From Oxalobacteraceae sp. CFBP 13730 (lineage in GTDB: Bacteria; Pseudomonadota; Gammaproteobacteria; Burkholderiales; Burkholderiaceae_D), in assembly GCA_014841835.1 (NCBI GenBank), contig JACYUQ010000003.1, positions 496,001 to 560,000 on the forward strand: a stretch of DNA of 64,000 nt, written 5' to 3'. Position 1 is the stretch's first letter; the number at the start of each line of letters is the position of its first letter. Below the pieces are notes generated by a model. The model did not search any database. It was given only the letters and a program-made list of their open reading frames with translations, and was not told where the DNA came from. Positions 29,356 through 39,423 of the stretch are shown here, piece by piece. A program made the position numbers and the translations under genes.

Positions 29356-30252
29356 ATGACAACCGAAAAATTTGAAGTGGTCCACGATGCGCCGATGCTG
29401 GTGGGAGAATCGGCGATCTGGCACGAAGTCGAATCGGCCCTGTACTGGGTCGATATCGAAGGATTGACCGTCAACCGCCTGCACGCGGCCAGCGGCAAAT
29501 TCAGCTCGTGGAAGATGGGCTCGAACCCGTCAGCGCTGGCAATCGACGAAAACAATTTTCTGGTCGTGGCCACGCGCGACAAGCTGCTACGCCTGAATAC
29601 GACCGACGGTACGGAAACCCCGATCGCCGATGCACCCTACGATACGTCCAAGGTGCGCTTCAACGACGGCCGCGTCGACCCGGCGGGCCGCTTCTGGATC
29701 GGCACCATGTACGAGCCGCGCGACCAGCCGGCTGCCGAAATGTACGTGCTCGCACGCGACAATCTGCGCTGCGCCTGGCGCGGCGGCATGACCAATTCGA
29801 ACGGCCTGGCCTGGAGCCTGGATGGCCGCACGATGTTCCATGCCGACACCACCTCGCACCGCATCGACTGCTACGATTTCGACGTGGCCACCGGTGAGCA
29901 CAGCAACCGCCGTACGATCCTCACCTTCCCGAGTGATAAAACGGCGCCGGATTACGGCGGCCGGCCCGATGGCGCAACGATGGACGCCGAGGGTATGTAC
30001 TGGGTTGCGATGTTCGAAGGCGGGCGCGTGCTGCGCATCTCGCCAACGGGCGAGATCCTGCGCGAGATTAAGCTGCCGGTGCGCTGCCCGACATCGGTCT
30101 GCTTCGGCGGACCCGACCTGCGCACGCTGTACATTACCAGCGCCAGCCAGGGCCGGTCGAGCGAAGAGAAAGCGCAGCATCCGCACACCGGCAAGGTGCT
30201 GTCGGTGCGGCTCGATGTGGCGGGCCGCGAAGAGCCCGAGTACGCGATCTGA
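29356..30252 (+). CDS. SMP-30/gluconolactonase/LRE family lactonase
   Basis: 298-aa six-bladed beta-propeller hydrolase. Metal ligands of the family are visible: Glu in VGESAIWH, Asn in FNDGRVDPAGRFWIGTM, Asn in TNSNGLAWS and Asp in RPDGATMDAEGMYWV. It follows pgi by 24 nt and lies near edd, eda and zwf. The likely substrate is therefore (phospho)glucono-lactone from Zwf or glucose dehydrogenase, filling the 6-phosphogluconolactonase step for which no pgl is visible. Other sugar lactones cannot be excluded. Confidence 0.87.
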   Translation: MTTEKFEVVHDAPMLVGESAIWHEVESALYWVDIEGLTVNRLHAASGKFSSWKMGSNPSALAIDENNFLVVATRDKLLRLNTTDGTETPIADAPYDTSKVRFNDGRVDPAGRFWIGTMYEPRDQPAAEMYVLARDNLRCAWRGGMTNSNGLAWSLDGRTMFHADTTSHRIDCYDFDVATGEHSNRRTILTFPSDKTAPDYGGRPDGATMDAEGMYWVAMFEGGRVLRISPTGEILREIKLPVRCPTSVCFGGPDLRTLYITSASQGRSSEEKAQHPHTGKVLSVRLDVAGREEPEYAI

Positions 30253-30270
30253 ACCCGGGCGCGATCTGAA

Positions 30271-30293
30271 GCCCGGGTCGCGCTGACCCGGGC
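30271..30293. terminator. hairpin between convergent gluconolactonase and TonB receptor genes
   Basis: Perfect 9-bp GC stem (GCCCGGGTC / GACCCGGGC) with a 5-nt loop between two convergent stop codons. No T-tract follows on either strand, so termination strength is uncertain. Confidence 0.45.
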
Positions 30294-30303
30294 CCGCACC
30301 TGC

Positions 30304-32712
30304 TTACCAGGTGTACCCGGCCTTCACATAGAAGTAGCGGCCATTGAAGCCGTTCGGCGCCCACACGCTGTATGGCTGGGTACCGTTGACGTTCAGGTTG
30401 GCCCGCGACGTGACCTGCGCAGGATAGCGGTTGGTCACGTTGTCGATGCCGGCCGTCAGGCGCCACTGGTTCAGGCGCACGCTTGCTGCCAGATCGAGCA
30501 CCCACTGCGGATCGTAGTTCTGGTCCAGCGCCGGATCGTTCTGCGGCACCGTGAATTCACCGTAACGCGTCACCACCGCGCGGCCATTCCACGCACCCTG
30601 CGTAAAGTCACCCGTCAGGCCGAGCTTGTCCTTCGGCGAACCCACCGTCAGGCGGTTGATGCTCTGGCGATCCACCAGCGACAGTCCCTGCCCCGACAGC
30701 ACGGCCGGCGACGCCGCCACACCCTGCACCTCGTTGTCGTTATGGTTGTAGGCCAGCGTCAGGTCGGCGCGCGCGCCCTGCGCGAAGTTCAGGCGGTAGG
30801 TGCTGACCACGTCCACACCCTTGGTACGCGTGTCGACCGCATTGGTGAAGTAGCGCGCCGCGCCGACGAACACGCCCTGGGCCGCGAGCGCGCGTGACAG
30901 CGCGGGCGCATTGGCCAGCTGCAGGTTCGACGAGAACACGATGCGATCGTCGATATCGATGCGGTACAGGTCGACCGTCGTGGTCCAGTTGCGCGTTGGC
31001 TGCCACTGCGCGCCGATGCTCAGGTTGCGCGCCTTTTCGGCCTTGAGCGGCTGCGCGCCCAGCGCACGGGCGGCGGTGCTGCCGACCGGGAACGTGCCCG
31101 TTTCCACCAGCGCGCTGGTGCCGTTTACGAGCAGCGTGTTGGTGGTGGTGATCGTGTAGAACGACTGCGCCAGCGACGGCGCGCGGAAACCGTTCGATGC
31201 CGTACCGCGCAGCGCGAAGGCTGGCGTGAACGCATAGCGCGCCGATGCCTTGGCCGAGTTCGTGCTGCCGAAATCGCTGTAGCGTTCATGGCGCAGCGCC
31301 AAGGCGCCCGACAATGCGCTCGTGATGTCGCCTTCCAGATTCAGGTACACCGATTTGTTGTTGCGGCTGTTTTCGCCTGCATTTTCGGGCCGGAAGCCCG
31401 AATAGCCCTGGGCGCCGGAACCGAAGTATGAACCGGCTTCGCCCGCGCCGATTTCGTAGGATTCATGGCGCGCTTCCAGGCCCAGGGCCACCGTCAGCGG
31501 ACCGCTCATGAACGACACGGGAATCTCGCGCGCCACGTCCAGGTTGGCCAGGCTTTGCTTCGAGGTCAGTTCGCCCGCATAGAAGCTGGTCGGGCTGGCC
31601 GCGCCCAGGCTGTAGTTGACCGTGTCGTTCACGTCGAGCGTGAAGCGGTTGCGGCCATGGTTCAGGCTCGCATCCCAGCGCCAGCCGGCGGCCACGCCGC
31701 GCAGGCCCGTCACGATCGAGGCATCGGTCGAGGTGCTGCCCAGCAGTGGCTGGAAGCCTTCCGGATACAGCGGGGAGCGCAGCGTGGTGCGGCTGTTGTC
31801 GGTGAACGCGGTGCGGAAAGTCGCCGCCGACGAGGTGTCACGCTCGCCGTAGCTCGCAAAGGCGTACCAGTCGACGTCGTCGTTGATGCGCACTTCGCTG
31901 TTGACGAACAGCGTGCGCGGACGGCTGTCCGGGTCACCGTAACGCTGGGTGGTCAAGCCCTGGCGTGGGCCAGCGGACGGGCGCGGGTCGGCGAACGAGC
32001 GGTTGGTGGCGTTGCGCTCGGCCGCTTCGACGGCGATGCGCACCCAGCCATCCTGGCCCAGGTTGAAGCCCGCCGAGCCGCGCACGGTGCCCTGCTCGCC
32101 GTCGCCGGCGTCATACTGGCCGTACACCACCTCCGCTTCGCCGCCCTTGGCGCCGCGCTTCAAGATGATGTTGACCACGCCGGCAATGGCGTCCGAGCCG
32201 TATTGGGCCGCAGCGCCGTCACGCAGCACTTCGATGCGCTCGATCGCCGCCAGCGGAATCGCATTCAGGTCGACCGGGGCCGAGCCGCGGCCCAGGGTGC
32301 CGTTGACGTTGACGACGGCCGACGTGTGGCGGCGCTTGCCGTTGACCAGCACCAGCGTCTGGTCGGGCGACAGGCCGCGCAGCTGCGCCGGACGCACCGC
32401 GTCGCTGGCGTCAGCACCGCTCGGGCGCGGGAAATTCATCGATGGCAGCAGGCGCGACAGCACGGTGGCCAGCTCGCCCGAGCCGGTGCTGAGCAGTTCC
32501 TTGTTGCCGATGACGTCGACGGGCGACTCCGAATCCAGCGTGCGGCGGTTCAGTGAACGGGTGCCGGTGACGACGATCGTCTGCACGTCCTGGGCGGCGG
32601 GCGCCGGTGGCGGCGTCTCTTGGGCCAGCGCGGCGGTCGGGGCCAGGGTCGCGATCAGGCTCAGGATCAGGACCGCGCGATGCGGATTGGCGTGATGGTG
32701 CTTGCAGCTCAT
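30304..32712 (-). CDS. TonB-dependent outer-membrane receptor
   Basis: 802-aa receptor. Signal peptide of about 30 residues after MSCKHHHANPHRA, cleavage near ALAQ. A TonB-box-like TIVVTGTR follows, then the plug domain (about 60-175, with LRGLSPDQTLVLVNGKRRH) and a 22-strand barrel ending in an aromatic residue (VKAGYTW). The start at 32712 is chosen because it gives the signal peptide; the frame extends upstream to 32847. Ligand unknown; placement beside sugar-metabolism genes hints at a carbohydrate or a siderophore. Divergent neighbours are absent, so it is probably monocistronic. Confidence 0.92.
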   Translation of the reverse strand: MSCKHHHANPHRAVLILSLIATLAPTAALAQETPPPAPAAQDVQTIVVTGTRSLNRRTLDSESPVDVIGNKELLSTGSGELATVLSRLLPSMNFPRPSGADASDAVRPAQLRGLSPDQTLVLVNGKRRHTSAVVNVNGTLGRGSAPVDLNAIPLAAIERIEVLRDGAAAQYGSDAIAGVVNIILKRGAKGGEAEVVYGQYDAGDGEQGTVRGSAGFNLGQDGWVRIAVEAAERNATNRSFADPRPSAGPRQGLTTQRYGDPDSRPRTLFVNSEVRINDDVDWYAFASYGERDTSSAATFRTAFTDNSRTTLRSPLYPEGFQPLLGSTSTDASIVTGLRGVAAGWRWDASLNHGRNRFTLDVNDTVNYSLGAASPTSFYAGELTSKQSLANLDVAREIPVSFMSGPLTVALGLEARHESYEIGAGEAGSYFGSGAQGYSGFRPENAGENSRNNKSVYLNLEGDITSALSGALALRHERYSDFGSTNSAKASARYAFTPAFALRGTASNGFRAPSLAQSFYTITTTNTLLVNGTSALVETGTFPVGSTAARALGAQPLKAEKARNLSIGAQWQPTRNWTTTVDLYRIDIDDRIVFSSNLQLANAPALSRALAAQGVFVGAARYFTNAVDTRTKGVDVVSTYRLNFAQGARADLTLAYNHNDNEVQGVAASPAVLSGQGLSLVDRQSINRLTVGSPKDKLGLTGDFTQGAWNGRAVVTRYGEFTVPQNDPALDQNYDPQWVLDLAASVRLNQWRLTAGIDNVTNRYPAQVTSRANLNVNGTQPYSVWAPNGFNGRYFYVKAGYTW

Positions 32713-32856
32713 GGGGGCTTCTCTTCTTCTGGTCGGTGACGGCGGTACCTCGACCGCCGAAGGGACGCGAAGCTTAACAGGCCTCCAATTGCCTTGCCAA
32801 TACCGATTTTGCCTATGCTTATATCCGGAAACGGCAGATGGAAACAACCCCCTCGC

Positions 32857-34290
32857 TCAGCCCATCATCCGGGCCGAATCGTAGCCGATGCGCACCGCAC
32901 CCCAGTGCTTCCCGTCGAGTACGATCGGCATCGACAGATCGTTGATCACCTCACCGGTATCGCGCAGATAGGTCTGCAGCAGGAACGGCTCGCGGTTCTT
33001 TGCCAGCCGGATGCCCACCGGATCGTCGAAGATCCGCTTGTTGCGGCAATACACCAGGTCGTGCGCGCGCTGCCCGTTGGGCGGGCGCGAAAACTTGGTG
33101 TTGTGGGTCGGCGCAAAACCGCGGTTGTCCACGGCCAGCGCATAGGCGGCGCCCGGCAAATCGGTCAGCACGCGGTCGAACAGGATTTGCAGGTCGCGCT
33201 CGACGATGCGGTCGTAGGACGTGGTAAAGCGCGGCGGATCGGACTGCGCGATCGGCTGGTAGCTCTGATCGAATACGTTGGCGCCGCCCGCGGCATGCCG
33301 CTTCAGGCAGGCCAGCACCTCTTCGCGCAGCACAGTGGTCGCATCGACCAGCGCATCGAACGGCGTACCGCCGGTGCGGAAACCCGCCAGCACGCCCTGC
33401 AGATCCTCGGTTGCCAGCCGCACCTCATCGACCCGGCGCGACGCATCCTGCATCGTTGCCGCCGCCCCGGACGCATTGCTCGCCACCTCGCCGACGCGCG
33501 CCCCGATCTGCTGATTGACGCCGTCGAGCGATTGCATCGCCAGCGCCATCTGGTCCACGGTCGCGGTCATGCGCTCAAAATCCGCCACGAACGTCGTCAG
33601 GTGGCTCGCCGCGCTGCCGGCTTCGCGCGCCGAGACGTTCACACCTTCGAGGATATCGGCGGTCGCGCTGGAGGTCGATGCCACCAGTCCGCGCATTGCG
33701 CTGCTGGCAGTCGCGATCTTGACGGCTTCGGCGTTGACCACCTGCGACAGGCGCCGCACTTCGGACGCCACCACGGCAAACCCGCGCCCGGCCGGGCCGG
33801 CGCGCGCCGCTTCGATCGCGGCATTGATCGCCAGCAGATTGGTCTGGTTGGCGACGTTTTCGATGACGGTGCCGAATTCGCCGATCTCGTGCAGGTGCCC
33901 GACCAGTTGCGAGACGGTGTCCGAAAAACCGTGCACCTGCGCCTCGATGGTGCGCATGCGCGCTTCGAGGCGCGTCAGTTCATCCATCGATTCGCGCGCC
34001 GTATGCAGGTTGCGCGCGGCCGTGTCGGCGATGCGCAGCGTACCGGCATTGACGTCGGCCGACAGCTCGGTGACTTCGCGCGCGGCAGCGGCCAGCGCGC
34101 CGGCCGCCTGGTGCTGGCTCGCGGCCTGGGCCTGTGCCTGATCGACTTCCTTGCGCAGGCGCGCGGCGTTGATCGCCGTGCGGATACTGCCATCGCGCGC
34201 CTTGACCACCAGCGCGCGCATGCTGCCGCCCACGGCCCGGCCACCGAACGGCGACAGTGCCTGTCCCACACTTTGCATCCAACCCATCAT
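32857..34290 (-). CDS. soluble methyl-accepting chemotaxis protein with C-terminal sensor-like domain
   Basis: 477 aa with no transmembrane segment. The signalling domain comes first: the conserved tip [37 protein letters not shown] lies at about residues 140-185. A Cache/PAS-like region follows at the C-terminus ([15 protein letters not shown]...[10 protein letters not shown]...[17 protein letters not shown]). The order is reversed from classical receptors, so it should be a cytoplasmic chemoreceptor. The start at 34290 has GAGGGAG upstream; an in-frame ATG lies at 34305. It ends about 145 nt upstream of the TonB receptor start, same strand. Confidence 0.88.
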   Translation of the reverse strand: MMGWMQSVGQALSPFGGRAVGGSMRALVVKARDGSIRTAINAARLRKEVDQAQAQAASQHQAAGALAAAAREVTELSADVNAGTLRIADTAARNLHTARESMDELTRLEARMRTIEAQVHGFSDTVSQLVGHLHEIGEFGTVIENVANQTNLLAINAAIEAARAGPAGRGFAVVASEVRRLSQVVNAEAVKIATASSAMRGLVASTSSATADILEGVNVSAREAGSAASHLTTFVADFERMTATVDQMALAMQSLDGVNQQIGARVGEVASNASGAAATMQDASRRVDEVRLATEDLQGVLAGFRTGGTPFDALVDATTVLREEVLACLKRHAAGGANVFDQSYQPIAQSDPPRFTTSYDRIVERDLQILFDRVLTDLPGAAYALAVDNRGFAPTHNTKFSRPPNGQRAHDLVYCRNKRIFDDPVGIRLAKNREPFLLQTYLRDTGEVINDLSMPIVLDGKHWGAVRIGYDSARMMG

Positions 34291-34362
34291 GTCTCCCTCG
34301 TCCACAGCTCGAACGGCTGCGGTATTTACGTGTGGAAACTATAGTCCCATTCGGTGGAACTG

Positions 34363-35334
34363 TCATTCATCATGGATGCCGGTGGGCTGATTGTCTGCGC
34401 GGCGCGACAACTGCGCGAGCCAGGTGCGGATGTCCGAGGTCGGGATACCGCGCTGCACGTTGTAGGTATTCTGTTTGCTCCAGGCCAGCCCGTCCCCGCG
34501 CGCGAAGGCCAGGCGGTAGCGTGCCTTCGTGTCGTCCGGCTGTGCGGCGAGACCGGCCCGCAGCGCTTCCTGCGTCAGCAAGGTACGTTCGACGCTGCGC
34601 CCCGTCACCTGCCCGACGATGTCCGCCAGCTGCCCGTACGAGACGGTGTCGCTGGCCAGATACACGACCTGGTTCGCGATGCGGGGCATCTCGAACAGAA
34701 TCGCGGCGGTACACCGGCCGATGTCATCGGGCGTGGTGACCGTCACCTGCGTGGCCCAGCTACCCAGGCCGCGCACGATGCTGGCATCCAGGTCGACGAT
34801 GCCAGCCGTCTTCTCGAACAGGAAACTGGTGAACATGCCGGTCGAGATGATGATCCACTCGGTCCGGTCCTGCCCGCGCAGCATGCCGCGCACGTCGAAC
34901 TGCTCGTCGAAGACCGGCTGGCCACTGCCCTTGCCGACGATGTCGTAATCGACCCCGAACTGCCATGGGATATGCCGGCGCACGCCGGCAGCCAGCACCG
35001 CCCGGGTCAGCCTCAGCTGGGTGCCCGGGCCGGCGACGAAGCCGGTACAGTTGATGACGGTGTCGAACGGGCGCAGCAAGGCGATGAGATCCTCTTCGCT
35101 GCGCTCTGCCAGGTGGAACGGCACCAGGGAGACATCCAGCGCGCGCAATGCAGCGTGATCCTGCTGCTGCTGCGGGGTCGGCGCGGTGATCGAGCGGGGC
35201 GTCACCAGAACGGCCAGCGCGCGCCCCGCAGCCTTCTGGCGCGGCGCCAGATGGCGCAGGATGGCCATGCCGAGTTCACCGGCGCCCAGCACCAGCGTGT
35301 GACGGGCATTGTCTGGATTGTCGTGGTTTGTCAT
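34363..35334 (-). CDS. NmrA / isoflavone-reductase-like NAD(P)-binding oxidoreductase
   Basis: 323-aa atypical short-chain dehydrogenase. N-terminal Rossmann motif TLVLGAGELGMAILRHL (GxGxxG-like), VINCTGFVAGPG at the end of a core strand, and IPWQFGVDYD, typical of NmrA-type phenylcoumaran/isoflavone reductase relatives. The start at 35334 has AGGAA upstream (in-frame ATG also at 35355). It is divergent from a LysR regulator that probably controls it. Substrate unknown. Confidence 0.85.
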   Translation of the reverse strand: MTNHDNPDNARHTLVLGAGELGMAILRHLAPRQKAAGRALAVLVTPRSITAPTPQQQQDHAALRALDVSLVPFHLAERSEEDLIALLRPFDTVINCTGFVAGPGTQLRLTRAVLAAGVRRHIPWQFGVDYDIVGKGSGQPVFDEQFDVRGMLRGQDRTEWIIISTGMFTSFLFEKTAGIVDLDASIVRGLGSWATQVTVTTPDDIGRCTAAILFEMPRIANQVVYLASDTVSYGQLADIVGQVTGRSVERTLLTQEALRAGLAAQPDDTKARYRLAFARGDGLAWSKQNTYNVQRGIPTSDIRTWLAQLSRRADNQPTGIHDE

Positions 35335-35467
35335 GTGAGTTCCTGTCTTGGTCAATGGCGTGAAGTATGGTCACCCGCCCTTCTGCGCGTAAGCCTGCCC
35401 GTCGGCATTTCAGAATTGCGATGGGTGGGATAATCGACGGATCAGGCAGATCAGCGAGGCAGGATCG

Positions 35468-36397
35468 ATGGACAAGTTACGGGCAATGCAGATTTTTTCG
35501 CGCGTTGTCGAAGCACGCAGTTTTGCCGGCGCCGCCAACATCCTGGCCGTGCCGCGTTCGACAATCAGCCGCGCGATCCAGGAACTCGAGGCATCCCTGG
35601 GCGTGCGCCTGCTGCAGCGTACGACGCGCACCCTGCACGTCACGCCCAACGGCAGCCTGTATTACGACCATTGCCAGCGCATCCTGAGCGCCATCGAAGG
35701 GGTCGAGTCAACCCTGTCCGACAGCACGGTTGCACCGCGCGGACTGCTGCGCGTCGACATGACATCGTCGTTCGCACGGGCCGTCGTGCTGCCGGTGCTG
35801 CGCGAATTCCAGGACCGGTATCCGGCCATCGACCTGACGCTGACGCTGGGCGACCGCCCGGTCGAACTGGTGCAGGAAGGCGTCGATTGCGTGGTGCGGG
35901 CCGGCACGCCGGCGTCATCGGCACTGCTGGTGGCGCGCCATCTGGGCAGCTTCGACTGGATCACCTGCGCCTCGCCCGATTACCTGGCGCGCCGCGGCAC
36001 GCCGCACTCGCTCGATGCGCTCGACGCGTATGACATCGTCGGCTACCAGTCCGCCGCCACTGGTCGCGCGACCGACTGGCGCTTCACGGTCGATGGCGCC
36101 GAACGCACGATTGCGAGCGGCACCCGGCTCATCGTCAATGACACCGACGCTTATCTGGGCTGCGGTCTCGAAGGGCTGGGGCTGATCCGGGTCGCCAGCT
36201 ATGTGGCGTTGCCGCACCTGAAAGCCGGCCGCCTGGTGCGCATCCTGCCGGCTGTCCAGGGGCCGCCCGTTCCGCTGTCGCTGATCTATCCGCAGGACCG
36301 GCATCTGGCGTCGACCGTGCGCGCGTTCGCCGACTGGCTGGGCCAGCAGGTGCATGCGCAGCAAAGTACCTGGCAGGTATTCCTGCCCCGCGGGTGA
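35468..36397 (+). CDS. LysR-family transcriptional regulator
   Basis: 309-aa LysR regulator of the CrgA/DsdC-like subgroup: HTH in MQIFSRVVEARSFAGAANILAVPRSTISRAIQELE, then GLLRVDMTSSFARAVVLPVL of the effector domain. AGGA lies ahead of the ATG. It is divergent from the NmrA-type reductase gene (133 nt apart), so it most likely regulates that gene. The intergenic region has a GATAAT element but no clear operator. Confidence 0.9.
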   Translation: MDKLRAMQIFSRVVEARSFAGAANILAVPRSTISRAIQELEASLGVRLLQRTTRTLHVTPNGSLYYDHCQRILSAIEGVESTLSDSTVAPRGLLRVDMTSSFARAVVLPVLREFQDRYPAIDLTLTLGDRPVELVQEGVDCVVRAGTPASSALLVARHLGSFDWITCASPDYLARRGTPHSLDALDAYDIVGYQSAATGRATDWRFTVDGAERTIASGTRLIVNDTDAYLGCGLEGLGLIRVASYVALPHLKAGRLVRILPAVQGPPVPLSLIYPQDRHLASTVRAFADWLGQQVHAQQSTWQVFLPRG

Positions 36398-36472
36398 CAC
36401 GCCTGCCTGCGCTGCGCGCGCGGCGAATATGGCACCATAGGTCGTCAAAGGGCGCGAACGTAGTAGATTTTC

Positions 36473-36501
36473 TTGATACCGAATAAATTATGTAGTAAAT
36501 T
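36473..36501 (+). promoter_or_regulatory. zwf promoter
   Basis: -35 TTGATA (36473-36478), 17-nt spacer, -10 TAAATT (36496-36501). The -10 lies inside the perfect HexR palindrome. Predicted start of transcription about 36508, 30 nt before the zwf ATG. Confidence 0.65.
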
Positions 36502-36505
36502 TACA
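36491..36505. promoter_or_regulatory. HexR operator over the zwf -10 box
   Basis: TGTAGTAAATTTACA, the best of three HexR-like sites in the window, with TGTA and TACA ends in perfect symmetry. It covers the -10 box, so HexR binding would block zwf-hexR transcription. This is the known autoregulatory arrangement in gamma- and beta-proteobacteria. Confidence 0.8.
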
Positions 36506-36537
36506 AAACCCTTTTACTGACGCAGATCCGACCCATT

Positions 36538-38007
36538 ATGGCGATTCCCGATTTCGACCTCGTATTCTTTGGCGGCAGTGGCGACCTTGCGATGCGCAAG
36601 CTGTTGCCTGCCATGTTCGCGCGCGACGTGGCCGGCGACCTGCCGGCCAGCGCCCGCATCATCTGCGTCGGGCGCGACGACGCCACGCAGGAAGAATTCC
36701 TGCACATGGTCGAGACCAACTCGAAGCCGCACATCAAGGAAGCGCCGTCTAGCGCCAACTGGGACAAGTTCCTCGGCCGCATCACCTATGTGGCGCTGAA
36801 CGCCACCGATGCGAGCACCTTCGGCGACCTGGTCGCCGCCCTGCGCGCCGACGAGTCGCTCACACGCGTGTACTACCTGGCCACGCCGCCGCAGATCTTC
36901 GCCAAGATCTGCGACAACCTGGCCGCCACGGGCCTGGCCACGCCCAATTCGCGCGTGGTGCTCGAAAAACCGCTGGGCCGCGACCTGGCCTCGGCCAAGC
37001 AGATCAATCTGGACGTGGGCAAGGTGTTCGCCGAATCGCAGATCTACCGGATCGACCACTACCTGGGCAAGGAGACCGTGCAGAACCTGCTGGCCCTGCG
37101 CTTCGGGAACATCCTGTTCGAGCCGCTGTGGCGCCGCGAATGGATTTCGGACGTGCAGATCACCATCGCCGAGAAGATCGGCGTGGGCAACCGCATGGGC
37201 TACTACGACAATTCGGGCGCGCTGCGCGACATGCTGCAGAACCACCTGCTGCAACTGCTGTGTATCGTGGCGATGGAGCCGCCGGCCTCGATCGCGCCGG
37301 ACGCCGTGCGCGACGCCAAGCTGCAGGTGCTGCGCTCACTGAAGCGTTTCACGCCGACCACGCTGACGCACAATATCGTGCGCGGCCAGTACCGCTCGGG
37401 CTACATCGATGGCCAGCCGGTGCCCGGCTACCGCGACGAACCGGATGCGCCAAAGAGTTCGCGCACCGAGACCTTCGTGGCGATGAAGGCCGAAATCGAC
37501 ACCTGGCGCTGGGCCGGCGTGCCGTTCTATCTGCGCACCGGCAAGCGCATGTCCGACCGTCTGGCCGAAATCGTCGTGCGCTTCAAGCCGATCCCGCATT
37601 CGATCTTCAATCAGCCGACGTCGAGCTTCCAGCCCAACAGCCTCGTGATCCGCCTGCAGCCCGACGAAGGGCTGTCGATGAACCTGATGGCCAAGACGCC
37701 GGGCGACTCGATGCGCCTGAAACAGGCCGAACTCGAACTGGATTTCCGCGAGCAGTTCACGTCGCCGCGCATGGAAGCGTACGAGCGCCTGCTGCTCGAC
37801 GTGCTGCGCGGCCAGCTGACGCTGTTCATGCGCGGCGACGAGCTGGAAGCGGCGTGGGAATGGGTCGAACCGATCCTGGAACACTGGGAACAGGACGACA
37901 CCTCGCCCGCCCCGTACACGTCCGGCACCTGGGGGCCGGCCGCGGCCAGTGCCCTGATCGGGCGCGACGGCTTGCAGTGGCGCGAAGAATCGCTGCCCGA
38001 AGACTAA
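36538..38007 (+). CDS. zwf: glucose-6-phosphate 1-dehydrogenase
   Basis: Oxidises glucose-6-phosphate to 6-phosphogluconolactone with NAD(P)+, feeding the Entner-Doudoroff and pentose-phosphate routes. 489 aa, usual length. Nucleotide-binding [15 protein letters not shown] near residue 11 and the active-site signature [13 protein letters not shown] with catalytic His are intact. It carries an HexR box over its promoter and is followed 9 nt later by hexR. Confidence 0.97.
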   Translation: MAIPDFDLVFFGGSGDLAMRKLLPAMFARDVAGDLPASARIICVGRDDATQEEFLHMVETNSKPHIKEAPSSANWDKFLGRITYVALNATDASTFGDLVAALRADESLTRVYYLATPPQIFAKICDNLAATGLATPNSRVVLEKPLGRDLASAKQINLDVGKVFAESQIYRIDHYLGKETVQNLLALRFGNILFEPLWRREWISDVQITIAEKIGVGNRMGYYDNSGALRDMLQNHLLQLLCIVAMEPPASIAPDAVRDAKLQVLRSLKRFTPTTLTHNIVRGQYRSGYIDGQPVPGYRDEPDAPKSSRTETFVAMKAEIDTWRWAGVPFYLRTGKRMSDRLAEIVVRFKPIPHSIFNQPTSSFQPNSLVIRLQPDEGLSMNLMAKTPGDSMRLKQAELELDFREQFTSPRMEAYERLLLDVLRGQLTLFMRGDELEAAWEWVEPILEHWEQDDTSPAPYTSGTWGPAAASALIGRDGLQWREESLPED

Positions 38008-38016
38008 GGCTCACCC

Positions 38017-38871
38017 ATGCTGCTCGACTCGATCCGCACCCAGCTCGACACGCTCTCCAAATCGGAGCGCAAGGTGGCGCTCGCGGTGCTGGCCGCGCCG
38101 TCAGGCACCGTGAGCCAGAACATCACGGCGCTCGCGCGCAACGCGGGCGTGTCGGAACCGACCGTCGTGCGCTTTTGCCGCACGCTCGGCTACGACGGCT
38201 GGCACGAGTTCAAGCTGAAGCTGGCGCAAGGCCTGGCGCTGGCCCTGCCCGGCGCCAATGAGGCGCCGCACCAGGACGACCTGGCGTCGGACCTGATCAA
38301 CAAGATCTGCAGCCGCTCGATCAACACGCTGCTCGACCTGCGCAACAACCTCAAGCCGGAGCTGGTGCAGCAGGCCCTCGAGATCCTCGCGCGCGCCAAC
38401 AAGATCGAGTTCTACGGCCAGGGCACATCCGGCTTCGTGGCTGCCGATGCGCAGCACAAGTTCTTCCGCTCGGGCGTGCCGACGGTGGCCTATACCGACC
38501 CGGCGATCCACTCGATCGCGGCGGCCCTGCTGCGCGAAGGCGATGCGGTGGTCGCCATTTCGCAGCGCGGTAACAACCCGGCACTGACCCGTTCGGCCAA
38601 GCTGGCCAAGGCGGGCGGCGCGCAGGTGATCGTGCTGGCGCCATCGGGCACGCCGCTGGCCGAGATGGCCACGCTCCTGATCCCGATCGATCTGGTGTTT
38701 GCAACCGACCCGTACACGCCGATCTCGGCGCGCCTGGCCTACCTGGTCGTGATCGATGTGCTGGCGGTGGGCCTGGCGCTGCGGCGCGGGCCGGAGTTTC
38801 GCAAGAAAATGCAGAATGCGCAGAAGGCGCTGCAGGAGTTCGACATGCAGTTCGATTCGTTCATCGGCTAA
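38017..38871 (+). CDS. hexR: HexR, RpiR-family regulator of glucose catabolism
   Basis: 284-aa regulator: N-terminal RpiR-type HTH (SKSERKVALAVLAAPSGTVSQNITALARNAGVSEPTVVRFCRTLGYDGW) and a C-terminal SIS sugar-phosphate-binding domain (about residues 120-260; GQGTSGFVAADAQHKFFR). In characterised bacteria KDPG binding releases HexR from DNA. It is co-transcribed with zwf, and the boxes before edd, pgi and zwf make its local targets clear. Confidence 0.93.
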   Translation: MLLDSIRTQLDTLSKSERKVALAVLAAPSGTVSQNITALARNAGVSEPTVVRFCRTLGYDGWHEFKLKLAQGLALALPGANEAPHQDDLASDLINKICSRSINTLLDLRNNLKPELVQQALEILARANKIEFYGQGTSGFVAADAQHKFFRSGVPTVAYTDPAIHSIAAALLREGDAVVAISQRGNNPALTRSAKLAKAGGAQVIVLAPSGTPLAEMATLLIPIDLVFATDPYTPISARLAYLVVIDVLAVGLALRRGPEFRKKMQNAQKALQEFDMQFDSFIG

Positions 38872-38906
38872 AATAGTTTTTTTATTGACCGCCAAATGGC
38901 AACGCC

Positions 38907-39404
38907 ATGCACATCAATCCAGAACGCAGCGACCGCCCCGATTACGACCTGCTGGTCCGCCAGGTCACGAGCATCCTCGAAGGTGAACGCGACCTGACGG
39001 CCAATGCGTCGCAGTTTTCGGCCCTCGTCTACGACACCATCGCCGACCTGAACTGGGCTGGCTTCTACTTCACCGTGCCGTCCAAAAAAGGCGAAGGCCA
39101 GGATCTGCTGGTCGGCCCGTTCCAGGGCAAGCCCGCCTGCGCGCGCATCCCGTTCGGGCGCGGCGTGTGCGGCGCCACCGCCGTCAAACGCGAGACCATC
39201 GTGGTCGCCGACGTGCACGCGTTCCCGGGCCATATCGCCTGCGATTCGGCGTCGGCGTCCGAGATCGTGATCCCGGTGCTCAAGGACGACCGGCTGATCG
39301 GCGTGTTCGATATCGACAGCCCGAAGCTCGAGCGCTTCAGCGACGAAGACCGCGCCGGCCTGGAAGCCATGCTGGCCGCGTTTGTCGCGGGCACCGATTT
39401 CTAA
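38907..39404 (+). CDS. msrC: free methionine-(R)-sulfoxide reductase (GAF domain)
   Basis: 165-aa GAF-fold enzyme that reduces free Met-R-sulfoxide. The three family cysteines are at 78, 88 and 112 ([14 protein letters not shown] and HIACDSAS), matching the catalytic and resolving positions of the E. coli enzyme. The [18 protein letters not shown] segment is diagnostic. It lies between hexR and tal with short gaps (35 and 19 nt), suggesting co-transcription, perhaps linking NADPH supply to oxidative repair. Confidence 0.92.
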   Translation: MHINPERSDRPDYDLLVRQVTSILEGERDLTANASQFSALVYDTIADLNWAGFYFTVPSKKGEGQDLLVGPFQGKPACARIPFGRGVCGATAVKRETIVVADVHAFPGHIACDSASASEIVIPVLKDDRLIGVFDIDSPKLERFSDEDRAGLEAMLAAFVAGTDF

Positions 39405-39423
39405 GCATATTCAAGAGACCACC

